The position numbers were made by a program, and so were the translations under genes. A DNA stretch of 64,000 nt. Origin: Agathobaculum sp. NTUH-O15-33 (GTDB taxonomy: Bacteria > Bacillota > Clostridia > Oscillospirales > Butyricicoccaceae). Below, in pieces: positions 53,844 to 61,104 of the stretch (positions are counted from its first letter, which is position 1; every line of letters begins with the position of its first letter). The notes under the pieces are model-generated. The model was not told the origin of the DNA. It did not search any database and saw nothing but the letters and a program-made list of their open reading frames with translations. The stretch lies in contig NZ_CP136187.1 of NCBI RefSeq assembly GCF_033193315.1, forward strand, positions 1,860,001-1,924,000. Direction: 5' to 3'.

Positions 53844-55754
53844 ATGGCGAAAAAACAATTCAAGGCGGAATCGAAGCGCCTGCTCGATCTGATGATCAAT
53901 TCGATCTACACGCACAAAGAGATTTTTCTGCGCGAGTTGATCTCCAACGCTTCGGACGCGACCGATAAGCTGTATTACAACGCGATGAAGGAAGGGCAGA
54001 CCGGTATTACGCGCGAGACCCTGCCGATCGAGCTGACGCTCGACAAGGAAAACCGCCGTTTTGTGATCGAGGATCACGGCTGCGGTATGACAGCGGAGGA
54101 GATGGAGGCCAACCTCGGCACGATCGCCCGCTCAGGATCGCTGGCATTCAAACAGGAAAACACCGACCAGACCGATATCGATATCATCGGCCAGTTCGGC
54201 GTGGGCTTTTACGCGGCGTTTATGGTGGCAAGCCATGTTGAAGTCGTATCCCGCGCCATGGGAAGCGAAGAGGCCAACTGCTGGCAATCCGACGGGGCGG
54301 CGGGCTATACGATCGCGCCGTGCGAAAAGGCCGAAAACGGCACCCGTATCACGCTGACCATTAAGGAAAATACCGAAAACGAAAACTACGATGAGTTTTT
54401 AGAGCCGTACCGCATCCAGTCGCTTGTCAAGAAATACTCGGATTATATCCGCTACCCGATCCGCATGGACATGGTCAAGAGCCGCATGAAGGAAAAGCCG
54501 GCCGACGCGCCCGAGGATTACACGCCCGAGTGGGAGGAGTACACCGAAAACGAGACCCTCAATTCCATGGTGCCGATCTGGAAGAAATCCAAAAAGGAAC
54601 TAAAGGACGAGGATTATAACGATTTTTACACCTCCAAGTTTTACGATTACCAGCCGCCGCTGCGCCATATCCATATGAACACCGAGGGCGCGGTCACTTA
54701 CACCGCCATGTTGTTCATTCCGTCCCACGCGCCAATGGATTATTACACCAAGGACTTTGAGAAGGGCTTGCAGCTTTACTCCAACGGCGTGCTCATCATG
54801 GACAAATGCGCCGATCTTCTGCCCGACCATTTCAGCTTTGTGCGCGGCATGGTGGACACGGCGGATCTGTCGCTGAACATCTCCCGCGAAATGCTCCAGC
54901 ACGACCGTCATCTCAAGGCGATCGCGCAGAGCATCGAAAAAAAGATCAAAAACGAGCTTTTGAAGATCATGACCGACAGCCGCGAGGACTACGAGAAGTT
55001 TTGGAACGCCTTTGGGCGTCAGCTGAAGTACGGCGCCTATGTCCAGTACGGCGCGCATAAGGATCTGCTTATGGATCTGCTGCTGTACCATTCCTCCACC
55101 GAGAATAAGATGGTCTCGCTCGATGAGTATATCTCCCGCATGAAAGAGGAGCAGAAGTATATTTATTACGCCTGCGGCGAAACGGTCGAAAAGATCAAGC
55201 TGCTGCCCGCGATGGAAACGCTTGCCGACAAGGGCATCGAAGTGCTCTGCTTGCACCATGATATCGATGAATTTTGCATCAAGATGATGGCAAGCTATAA
55301 GGAGAAGGAATTTAAGTCCATCACCGACGCGGATCTGGGCCTTGAGAGCGAGGACGAGAAGGAAGAGATCAAAAAGCTTTCCGAGGAAAACGCGCCGCTG
55401 CTCACCAAGCTCAGTGAAACGCTGACCGGCAAGGTGAAAAAGGTAGAACTGACCGGCCGGCTCAAGAGCCACCCGTGCTGCCTGCGCGCCGAAGGCCCGG
55501 TCACGCTGGAAATGGAAAAGGTACTCAACCAGCAGGCCATGGACGACAGCCAGCGCGTACATGCCGAACGCGTGCTGGAACTGAACGCCGAGCACCCGAT
55601 CTTTAAAAAGCTGTGCGACTTGCAGCAGCAGGGCTCGGATGAGATAAACGCCTATGCCGATATCCTGTACACACAGGCGCTGCTGATCGAGGGCATGCCG
55701 GTGGATGATCCGGTGGCCTACGCGAACGCGGTCTGCGCGCTGCTCGCCAAGTAA
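53844..55754 (+). CDS. htpG: Molecular chaperone HtpG (Hsp90)
   Basis: 636 residues from ATG 53844 (GAGGTGG upstream). GHKL ATPase N-domain: FLRELISNASDATDKLYY, VIEDHGCGMTAEEMEANLG, GQFGVGFYAAFMVASHVEV; middle domain SFVRGMVDTADLSLNISREM with the catalytic Arg region; C-terminal dimerization domain ending near NQQAMDDSQRVHAERVLEL. It aids folding of client proteins under stress. HrcA/CIRCE control of htpG is uncommon in Bacillus (where htpG is class III) but occurs in some clostridia and other lineages. Confidence 0.96.
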   Translation: MAKKQFKAESKRLLDLMINSIYTHKEIFLRELISNASDATDKLYYNAMKEGQTGITRETLPIELTLDKENRRFVIEDHGCGMTAEEMEANLGTIARSGSLAFKQENTDQTDIDIIGQFGVGFYAAFMVASHVEVVSRAMGSEEANCWQSDGAAGYTIAPCEKAENGTRITLTIKENTENENYDEFLEPYRIQSLVKKYSDYIRYPIRMDMVKSRMKEKPADAPEDYTPEWEEYTENETLNSMVPIWKKSKKELKDEDYNDFYTSKFYDYQPPLRHIHMNTEGAVTYTAMLFIPSHAPMDYYTKDFEKGLQLYSNGVLIMDKCADLLPDHFSFVRGMVDTADLSLNISREMLQHDRHLKAIAQSIEKKIKNELLKIMTDSREDYEKFWNAFGRQLKYGAYVQYGAHKDLLMDLLLYHSSTENKMVSLDEYISRMKEEQKYIYYACGETVEKIKLLPAMETLADKGIEVLCLHHDIDEFCIKMMASYKEKEFKSITDADLGLESEDEKEEIKKLSEENAPLLTKLSETLTGKVKKVELTGRLKSHPCCLRAEGPVTLEMEKVLNQQAMDDSQRVHAERVLELNAEHPIFKKLCDLQQQGSDEINAYADILYTQALLIEGMPVDDPVAYANAVCALLAK

Positions 55755-55772
55755 CAAAAGGGAGAAGGGCCC

Positions 55773-56657
55773 ATGCAAAAGCTGCTGTTTATCGTCAATC
55801 CGCACGCCGGACGCGGCGAGATCGTCAATAAGGCGGTCGATTGCGTCAGCGTGTTTCAAAACGCGGGCTATGATGTGACGATCTATGTTACGCAAAACGC
55901 GCGCGACGCGACCGCGGTGGTGCGGGCCCGCGCCGGCGAATTCGACCGGATCGTGTGCGCCGGCGGAGACGGCACGCTCAACGAAGTCGTCACCGGCCTG
56001 ATGCAGACCGACCTGCGGCCCATTCTCGGCTATATCCCGGCGGGCACGACAAACGATTTTGCTTCCAGCCTGAGTATTCCCAAAAACCAGCTGGAGGCGG
56101 CGCAGACAGCGGTGGGCGCATCGCTGCACGCCATCGATATCGGCCGCTTTAACGAGCGCTATTTCAACTATATCGCCGCCTTCGGCGTATTTACCGAGGT
56201 TTCCTATGCCACGCCGCAGCAAAGCAAAAATATATTTGGCAGGGCGGCCTATATTTTCGAGGGCGTTAAATCGCTGACCAGTATCAAGGAGCACCACATC
56301 GCGGTCGAGTGCAGCGAGGTCGAGGAGGAGGACGACTATATCTATGGTATGGTCACCAACTCGGTGCAGGTGGGCGGCTTCAAGACGATCACGCCGGAAA
56401 GCGTGCGTCTGGATGATGGGCTCTATGAAGTGCTGCTTGTCTATCCCGTTTACAACCCCATGGAATTGCAGTGGCTGGTTAACGATCTGCTGACGCGCAA
56501 CGAGGATTCCTCTAGGTTTCGCTATTTCCGCACCTCTCATATCCGTTTTTCCTCGCCGGAAGAGGTGCCGTGGACGCTGGACGGAGAGTTTGGCGGCGCG
56601 ACCCGGCACGCGGAGATCGATAACAATCCGCGGGCCATCACTTTTACGACCGGTTAA
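55773..56657 (+). CDS. YegS/DgkB-type lipid kinase
   Basis: 294 residues of the diacylglycerol kinase catalytic family. IVNPHAGRGEIVNKAVD, the GGDGTLNEVVTGLMQTDL nucleotide-binding loop, GYIPAGTTNDFASSLSIP, and a C-terminal beta domain with SVRLDDGLYEVLLVYPV and the WTLDGEF motif. It phosphorylates a diacylglycerol or related lipid (for example recycling DAG from lipoteichoic acid synthesis). RBS GGGAGAAGG. It is 18 bp after htpG, so read-through co-expression is possible. Confidence 0.9.
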   Translation: MQKLLFIVNPHAGRGEIVNKAVDCVSVFQNAGYDVTIYVTQNARDATAVVRARAGEFDRIVCAGGDGTLNEVVTGLMQTDLRPILGYIPAGTTNDFASSLSIPKNQLEAAQTAVGASLHAIDIGRFNERYFNYIAAFGVFTEVSYATPQQSKNIFGRAAYIFEGVKSLTSIKEHHIAVECSEVEEEDDYIYGMVTNSVQVGGFKTITPESVRLDDGLYEVLLVYPVYNPMELQWLVNDLLTRNEDSSRFRYFRTSHIRFSSPEEVPWTLDGEFGGATRHAEIDNNPRAITFTTG

Positions 56658-56666
56658 ACAGACGAA

Positions 56667-56706
56667 GAGCCGTCAGAATCGTGGTAAACACGCTTCTGGC
56701 GGCTCT
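56667..56706. terminator. Hairpin between lipid kinase and DUF1540 gene
   Basis: GAGCCGTCAGAA / TTCTGGCGGCTC stem (one mismatch) between convergent genes; T-tracts are poor on both sides. Confidence 0.55.
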
Positions 56707-56746
56707 TGCATGCTGGAAATCGCTCAGAAATGGCTACGGCCGTTTC

Positions 56747-56920
56747 TTAGCAGCACTTCTTCTCGAAAGAGAGGCAGTCGGTGCACTGGTCAACGGTGGG
56801 GTTGGCCTCGTGCGTACCAACGGTGATGCAATCGAGAGCGCAGTACTCGGCACAGTTGCTGTGGTTGGCACACTGATCGACAGTGCAGCGAATGGACTTG
56901 TTGCAGTTAGACTTATCCAT
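56747..56920 (-). CDS. DUF1540 small cysteine-rich protein
   Basis: 57 residues from ATG 56920 with AAAGGAGG upstream. Nine cysteines: IRCTVDQCANHSNCAEYCAL, DCITVG, then DQCTDCLSFEKKCC. This is the DUF1540 pattern (CxVxxCxxNxxxxC), common in clostridia and some spore formers, presumably metal-binding; function unknown. It is divergent from the 57-kb leader/TM1266 unit, with 62 bp between its start and the TTGACA of that promoter. Confidence 0.88.
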   Translation of the reverse strand: MDKSNCNKSIRCTVDQCANHSNCAEYCALDCITVGTHEANPTVDQCTDCLSFEKKCC

Positions 56921-56982
56921 GAGAAAAGACCTCCTTTTTTGATTTCGAGAATAGTGTTGCCGCAGCGCTCCGGATTTATGCA

Positions 56983-57011
56983 TTGACAAAAAACCGGAAA
57001 CAAGCTATACT
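56983..57011 (+). promoter_or_regulatory. Strong sigma-A promoter of the leader/small-RNA unit
   Basis: TTGACA (56983-56988), exactly 17-bp spacer, TATACT (57006-57011). The expected start point, about 57018, coincides with the A of an ATG. Confidence 0.8.
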
Positions 57012-57017
57012 TTTTCC

Positions 57018-57131
57018 ATGGACAAATCTTTCTCGAAAGCGTATGCTGACGGGCGAGCGATCCAAACTAACCGACATGATCTGCTGTCAAAGATTCATTC
57101 TGCGATGAAAGAACGGAAAATAAGCGTTTGA
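57018..57131 (+). CDS. 37-codon leader ORF, possibly leaderless (alternatively part of a non-coding leader RNA)
   Basis: ATG at 57018, TGA at 57129-57131. The peptide is basic and amphipathic (begins MDKSFSKAYADGRAIQTNR, ends KIHSAMKERKISV). It fills almost the whole space between a consensus promoter and a strong terminator whose stem starts 2 bp after the stop codon. There is no upstream ribosome binding site, because transcription should start at or next to the ATG. It could be a leaderless small protein, a leader peptide controlling termination, or chance coding in a structured leader/sRNA of about 146 nt. No homologue recognised. Confidence 0.45.
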   Translation: MDKSFSKAYADGRAIQTNRHDLLSKIHSAMKERKISV

Positions 57132-57132
57132 C

Positions 57133-57163
57133 GTCCTGTATCGCAAGATACAGGACATTTTTT
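57133..57163 (+). terminator. Intrinsic terminator in the leader of the TM1266 operon
   Basis: GTCCTGTAT-cgcaag-ATACAGGAC perfect 9-bp stem, then A and six T residues. Confidence 0.9.
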
Positions 57164-57186
57164 GCGCAAAAGAAGGAGAGCTTTTT

Positions 57187-57429
57187 ATGGAAAACCGCAT
57201 TGCGATACTGGGTATTATCGTAGAGGACAGAGATGCGAGCTATCAGGTGAATGAGCTGCTGCACGCTTATGGCGACCAGATCATCGGCCGCATGGGCGTT
57301 CCGCACCACGACCATTGCTGCTCCATCATCACCATTGTGATGGATTGCCCGGCCGATACCATCAACGCGCTGTGCGGCAAGCTGGGCCGTTTACAGCATG
57401 TGCAGGTCAAGTCAATGCTTGCAAAATAA
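57187..57429 (+). CDS. TM1266-family putative regulator of the iron-only hydrogenase system
   Basis: 80 residues, ferredoxin-like ACT/NikR-C type fold: RIAILGIIVEDRDASYQVNE, DQIIGRMGVPHHDHCCSIIT, IVMDCPADTINALCGKLGRL. The PHHDH segment could bind a metal. The family was linked by gene context to [FeFe]-hydrogenase maturation genes; a direct mechanism is not established. RBS AAGGAGAG. It is followed 10 bp later by an ABC transporter, without hydrogenase genes in the window, so here it may instead regulate or sense the transported ligand. Confidence 0.87.
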   Translation: MENRIAILGIIVEDRDASYQVNELLHAYGDQIIGRMGVPHHDHCCSIITIVMDCPADTINALCGKLGRLQHVQVKSMLAK

Positions 57430-57439
57430 GGAGAAATTC

Positions 57440-58453
57440 ATGAAAAAACACTGGATACGGCTGCTTTCGGCCGTTATGGCGCTTTCCTTGCTCGCGGGCT
57501 GCGGCGCAAAGCCGCAGCAGGAGCGGCCGGAAGCGCCGGAAAATGTTGCCCCGGGGTATGAAAACGGGCTGATTACCCGTGTATCCGCGCTAAAGGGCCC
57601 AACCTCGATGGGGCTGGTCAAGCTGTTGGCGGACGATGAGGCGGCGGAAGTACAGCGCTATGAGGGTGCCATGTACACCGCGGCGGATGAGATCGTCCCC
57701 TTGATCGCCAAAGGGGAGACCGACATCGCGCTGATCCCGACCAATCTCGCGGCGACGCTTTACCAAAAGACCGAGGGCGGCGTTCAGGTGATCAATATAA
57801 ACGCGGGCAATGTGCTGTACGCGCTCTCCTATGATGAATCATTACAGCACATGGAGGGCCTGAAAGGCAAAACCGTTTATATGACCGGCAAGGGGACGAC
57901 CCCGGAATGGACGGTTCGTTACCTGATGCAGCAAAACGGCCTGACGGACGCTGATATCATGCTGGAGTTTAAACCGGAATCCGCCGAGGTGCTTTCCGCG
58001 CTCAGCGCCGATCCCACGGCGGCGGCCATTCTGCCGCAGCCGTTCGCGACCGTCGCCATGATGCAGGATCAGGAGCTTTCGATAAACTTTTCCCTCAGCG
58101 ATGAATGGGCCGCGAAAAGCGGCGCGGGCGGCACCGTGACCGGCGTTACGATCGTTCGGCGCGCGTTTGCAGAGGAGCACCCCGCGGCCCTCCGGCAGTT
58201 TCTGGACGATCACGCCGCTTCGGTCGCCTATATGACGGAAAACACGGCGGACGGCGCGCGGCTGATCGAGGAATACGGTATTGTGGGAGCGGCTGTGGCT
58301 GAGGAAGTGCTGGCTTATTTCAGTCCTATTTCTTCCGTTTCCGGCGAAGAGATGAAGACTTCGATAAACGGTTATTTAAGCGCGCTGTACGAGATCGCGC
58401 CCGAGGCGGTGGGAGGAAAAATGCCCGATGAGGCGTTCTACTATCTGGGATAA
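57440..58453 (+). CDS. ABC transporter substrate-binding lipoprotein (NMT1/SsuA-like)
   Basis: 337 residues from ATG 57440 with TAAGGAG upstream. Lipobox LSLLAGC (Cys about 20), then a two-lobe periplasmic-binding-type fold of the nitrate/sulfonate/thiamine-precursor group: LKGPTSMGLVKLLADDEAAE, GETDIALIPTNLAATLYQKT, LKGKTVYMTGKGTTPEWTVR, AAILPQPFATVAMMQDQEL. The ligand cannot be told from sequence. The stop overlaps the permease start by 26 bp. Confidence 0.87.
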   Translation: MKKHWIRLLSAVMALSLLAGCGAKPQQERPEAPENVAPGYENGLITRVSALKGPTSMGLVKLLADDEAAEVQRYEGAMYTAADEIVPLIAKGETDIALIPTNLAATLYQKTEGGVQVININAGNVLYALSYDESLQHMEGLKGKTVYMTGKGTTPEWTVRYLMQQNGLTDADIMLEFKPESAEVLSALSADPTAAAILPQPFATVAMMQDQELSINFSLSDEWAAKSGAGGTVTGVTIVRRAFAEEHPAALRQFLDDHAASVAYMTENTADGARLIEEYGIVGAAVAEEVLAYFSPISSVSGEEMKTSINGYLSALYEIAPEAVGGKMPDEAFYYLG

Positions 58454-59195
58454 GCCGTGGCTGCGCCGCACGATTGCCGCCTTATTCTGGCTCGGCGTGT
58501 GGCAGACACTGGCGCTCATCCTGCCAAAGCTGTTATTTGCAGGCCCTGTACCAACGGTACAGAGCCTGCTTTCTATACTGTTCACCGCCTCGTTCTGGCT
58601 GTCGCTGCTGCACACGATCGGCAAGATCGCGCTCGGATACCTGTTCGCCCTTGGGTTGGGTTGTCTGCTCGCGGCGCTTTGTCATACCGCCTCGGCGCTC
58701 CGTCTGCTGCTCGCCCCCGCCGTACAGATCATGAAAAGCGTGCCGGTCGCCTGTTTTATTGTCGTGGCGCTGATCTGGGTGCGTTCTGCGTGGATATCGG
58801 TGATCACAGCCTTTTTTGTGGTGCTGCCCATTTTCTACATCAATTTGGGAGAAGGGCTGGCAAGCATCGACCCTAAAATGCTGGAGATGGCGCGGGTATT
58901 TCGCCTGTCTCACACCGGGCGACTGCGCGCGGTCTACCTGCCGGGTATGATGCCTTATATGCTTTCCGCCACAAGGCTCACGGTCGGCATGGCGCTCAAG
59001 GCGGGGATCGCGGGCGAGATCATCGGTTTGCCGCGTTATACCATCGGCGAGCAGCTCTATTTAAGCAAGCTGTATCTGGATATGAGCGGACTGTTCGCTT
59101 GGTCGTGCGCGATCATTCTGGTCAGCGTGGGGCTGGAAAAGCTGATGGTGCGTGCGATATCCGCCGCCCAGCGCAGATGGGAGGGCGCCGCATGA
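58428..59195 (+). CDS. ABC transporter permease (SsuC/TauC/ThiX type)
   Basis: 255 residues, six membrane helices of the BPD_transp_1 family: LFAGPVPTVQSLLSILFTAS, HTIGKIALGYLFALGLGCLL, IMKSVPVACFIVVALIWVR, the coupling-loop EMARVFRLSHTGRLRAVYLP and GMALKAGIAGEIIGLPRYTI. It starts inside the 3' end of the binding-protein gene and overlaps the ATPase gene by 4 bp, so the three are tightly coupled. Confidence 0.88.
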   Translation: MRRSTIWDKPWLRRTIAALFWLGVWQTLALILPKLLFAGPVPTVQSLLSILFTASFWLSLLHTIGKIALGYLFALGLGCLLAALCHTASALRLLLAPAVQIMKSVPVACFIVVALIWVRSAWISVITAFFVVLPIFYINLGEGLASIDPKMLEMARVFRLSHTGRLRAVYLPGMMPYMLSATRLTVGMALKAGIAGEIIGLPRYTIGEQLYLSKLYLDMSGLFAWSCAIILVSVGLEKLMVRAISAAQRRWEGAA

Positions 59196-59749
59196 TTTTG
59201 TTGGATAAGGTTTGCAAGTCGTTTAACGGCAAGCCCGTGCTGCGCGATGTCAGTTTAAGCGTAAAGCCGGGCGAGCTGTGGCGGATCGAAGGTCCTTCCG
59301 GCGCGGGCAAGACCACGCTGCTGCGCCTGCTGATGGGTCTTGTTGAAGCGGACGCGGGCACGGTCAAAGGTATAAAAGGGCTGCGGTTCGATCCGGTTTT
59401 TCAGGAGGATCGGTTGGTCGAGCATTGGAGCGCGCTGGAAAATGTGCGCCTTGTCGGCGGGCAGACGGGGGAGGCGCTGCTTGACGCGCTTTTGCCAAAA
59501 GACACATTGGCGCAGCCCGTTCGCACGCTTTCCGGCGGCATGCGCCGCCGCGTGGCGCTGGCGCGCGCGCTCGCGGCAGAGGGGGATATCCTTGTGCTGG
59601 ATGAACCGTTCGCCGGGCTGGACGAAGCGAACGCGCAGCGCGCGTTCGAGGTCGCGCTTGACGCGCGTAAGGGCCGCGCGCTGATCCTTGTGTCCCACGG
59701 CGCGGGCGCGTCGACGCCGGGCATGCAAACGCTTCGTCTGCGCATATAA
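59192..59749 (+). CDS. ABC transporter ATP-binding protein (short)
   Basis: 185 residues, shorter than the usual 230-260. Walker A IEGPSGAGKTTLLRLLMGL, a compact Q-loop region LRFDPVFQEDRLVEHWSALE, signature RTLSGGMRRRVALARALA, Walker B ILVLDEPFAGLDEANAQ and H-loop ALILVSHGAGAS (His present, followed by Gly instead of the common Asp). The short C terminus lacks the regulatory tail. Last gene of the TM1266-ABC operon. Confidence 0.88.
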   Translation: MILLDKVCKSFNGKPVLRDVSLSVKPGELWRIEGPSGAGKTTLLRLLMGLVEADAGTVKGIKGLRFDPVFQEDRLVEHWSALENVRLVGGQTGEALLDALLPKDTLAQPVRTLSGGMRRRVALARALAAEGDILVLDEPFAGLDEANAQRAFEVALDARKGRALILVSHGAGASTPGMQTLRLRI

Positions 59750-59771
59750 GCAGACGAAGATTGTCCCGGAT

Positions 59772-59800
59772 TTGCAAATGATTTCGGCGTGTATTATACT
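59772..59800 (+). promoter_or_regulatory. Sigma-A type promoter for the methyltransferase gene
   Basis: TTGCAA (59772-59777), 17-bp spacer, TATACT (59795-59800), about 30 bp before ATG 59831. Confidence 0.65.
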
Positions 59801-59830
59801 ATAGCTATAGCGATAAAGGTTGTGAAGAAT

Positions 59831-61036
59831 ATGCAAAAAGGCGATCTGGCCAAGCTGCAGCTGCTGCTGACCGGCATTTCGGCCCGTATGACAAAAAACA
59901 GAGATTATTTCATGGAAGCGTCCTTCCGATTTCTTTCAGGTAAAAAGACGTTTCCGGCCAAGCTGACGCGCGCGGAGCAGGGCTATACGCTGACGTTTGA
60001 GGGCGCGAGCCGTGCCATCGACGCGGCCGGCGTGTGCGCGTTTTTTACCGAACAGGCAGGGCGGTTCGACGAGGCTGTCATGACCTATACGGAGCGCGGC
60101 TCGGTCGTGACGCTGTCGGTCACGCCAAAGGGCGTTGCCATGAAGCAGGCCGAACGTGAAGCCACGGCGGAAGAGCAAACCGCGGCGGCCAACCCCTTGC
60201 TGGACGCTGGTCGGCAGTATTTGATCCGTGTCGATCAGGCCGCGCCGCTCTTGAAGGAGATCGGCATCCTGACGCAGGAGGGTAAGCTCCGCAACGATAT
60301 GATCCGGAAGTACAACCAGATCGATCACTATGTTGAACTGGTCGCCCCCATGTTTGAGAGTGATGAAAGCGACGAGATCGTGCTGCTCGACTGCGCCTGC
60401 GGGAAATCCTATTTAAGCTTTGTCATGAACTACTATCTGCGCGACGTGCTGCACCGCCGCTGCCGCGTGATCGGCGTCGATATCAACGAGCACGTCATCG
60501 AGGAGAGCCGGGCGATGGCAAAACGCCTTGGTTATCATAATATGGTATTCCAGTGCGCCGATCTGCGCGTCTATCAGCCGCCAAAGCGGGTCACCGCCGT
60601 GATTTCGCTGCATGCCTGCGATATCGCGACCGATCTGGCGCTGGCCGCGGCCATTCGGGCCAAAGCAAAGTACATTGCCTGCGTGCCCTGCTGCCACAAG
60701 GAACTGCTGGAGCAGTACCGTCTGCCCGAAGCGCTCGCCCCGCTCGCAAAGTCCGGTGTGTTCAAGGCGCGCCTGAACGATGTGATGACCGACAGCATGC
60801 GCGCGCTCAAGCTGGAAGCGGAAGGGTATAAGGTTTCCGTGGTCGAATACATTTCGCCGCTTGATACCCCGAAAAACCTGCTGATTCGCGCCACGCGCAC
60901 CGGCCGCGACGATCCGCGCGCCCGCGCAGCCTATGAGGGAGTAAGGCGGGCGCTCGGCACGACGTCGGAGCTGGATCGGCAATGTAACGCCATGAACAAT
61001 GAATTTTTTATTTCAGATGACGATCTGATTGAGTAA
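59831..61036 (+). CDS. SAM-dependent methyltransferase (Methyltransf_32-like)
   Basis: 401 residues. The N-terminal 150 residues form a separate domain (SARMTKNRDYFMEASFRFLS, LTRAEQGYTLTFEGASRAID) seen in THUMP-lacking RNA/protein methylases; the C-terminal Rossmann domain has motif I VLLDCACGKSYLSFVMNYYL, acidic VIGVDINEHVIEESRAMA, VISLHACDIATDLALAAAI and YIACVPCCHKELLEQY. The HACDIATD and CVPCCHKE motifs are typical of PF13679 proteins, whose substrate (likely rRNA or tRNA) is not assigned. ATG 59831 is chosen as the first ATG before the conserved N terminus; the ribosome binding site is weak. Confidence 0.8.
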   Translation: MQKGDLAKLQLLLTGISARMTKNRDYFMEASFRFLSGKKTFPAKLTRAEQGYTLTFEGASRAIDAAGVCAFFTEQAGRFDEAVMTYTERGSVVTLSVTPKGVAMKQAEREATAEEQTAAANPLLDAGRQYLIRVDQAAPLLKEIGILTQEGKLRNDMIRKYNQIDHYVELVAPMFESDESDEIVLLDCACGKSYLSFVMNYYLRDVLHRRCRVIGVDINEHVIEESRAMAKRLGYHNMVFQCADLRVYQPPKRVTAVISLHACDIATDLALAAAIRAKAKYIACVPCCHKELLEQYRLPEALAPLAKSGVFKARLNDVMTDSMRALKLEAEGYKVSVVEYISPLDTPKNLLIRATRTGRDDPRARAAYEGVRRALGTTSELDRQCNAMNNEFFISDDDLIE

Positions 61037-61064
61037 CGCCCCGATTTTCTTCGCATAGGCTGTT

Positions 61065-61082
61065 ATTGAAGATTTCTTCAAT
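61065..61082. repeat. Short dyad upstream of the coat-like gene
   Basis: ATTGAAG-attt-CTTCAAT, ending 9 bp before GGAGGAG. It could be an operator or a small 5' UTR hairpin. Confidence 0.4.
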
Positions 61083-61104
61083 CACTATTCGGAGGAGATT
61101 ACAC

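Larger units (their letters stand above)
57018..57163 (+). ncRNA. Putative leader RNA / attenuator or small RNA ahead of the TM1266-ABC operon
   Basis: A discrete unit: promoter 56983-57011, RNA of about 146 nt, intrinsic terminator 57133-57163, then only 23 nt (with the ribosome binding site) to the TM1266 gene. There is no room for a second promoter, so the operon must be transcribed by read-through of this terminator. That is the layout of a riboswitch or attenuator. No known aptamer core (TPP, cobalamin, SAM, purine, T-box) was recognised. Confidence 0.5.

Noticed and set aside
54600..56609. Very long minus-strand open frame (about 670 codons) opposite htpG and the lipid kinase
   Set aside because: It is antisense to two strongly conserved genes, has low-complexity His/Arg/Leu-rich translation, and is explained by codon bias of the real genes.
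57012..57186. TPP or cobalamin riboswitch for the ABC operon
   Set aside because: The conserved CTGAGA / ACCTGATCTGGATAATGC-type blocks and the B12 box are absent.
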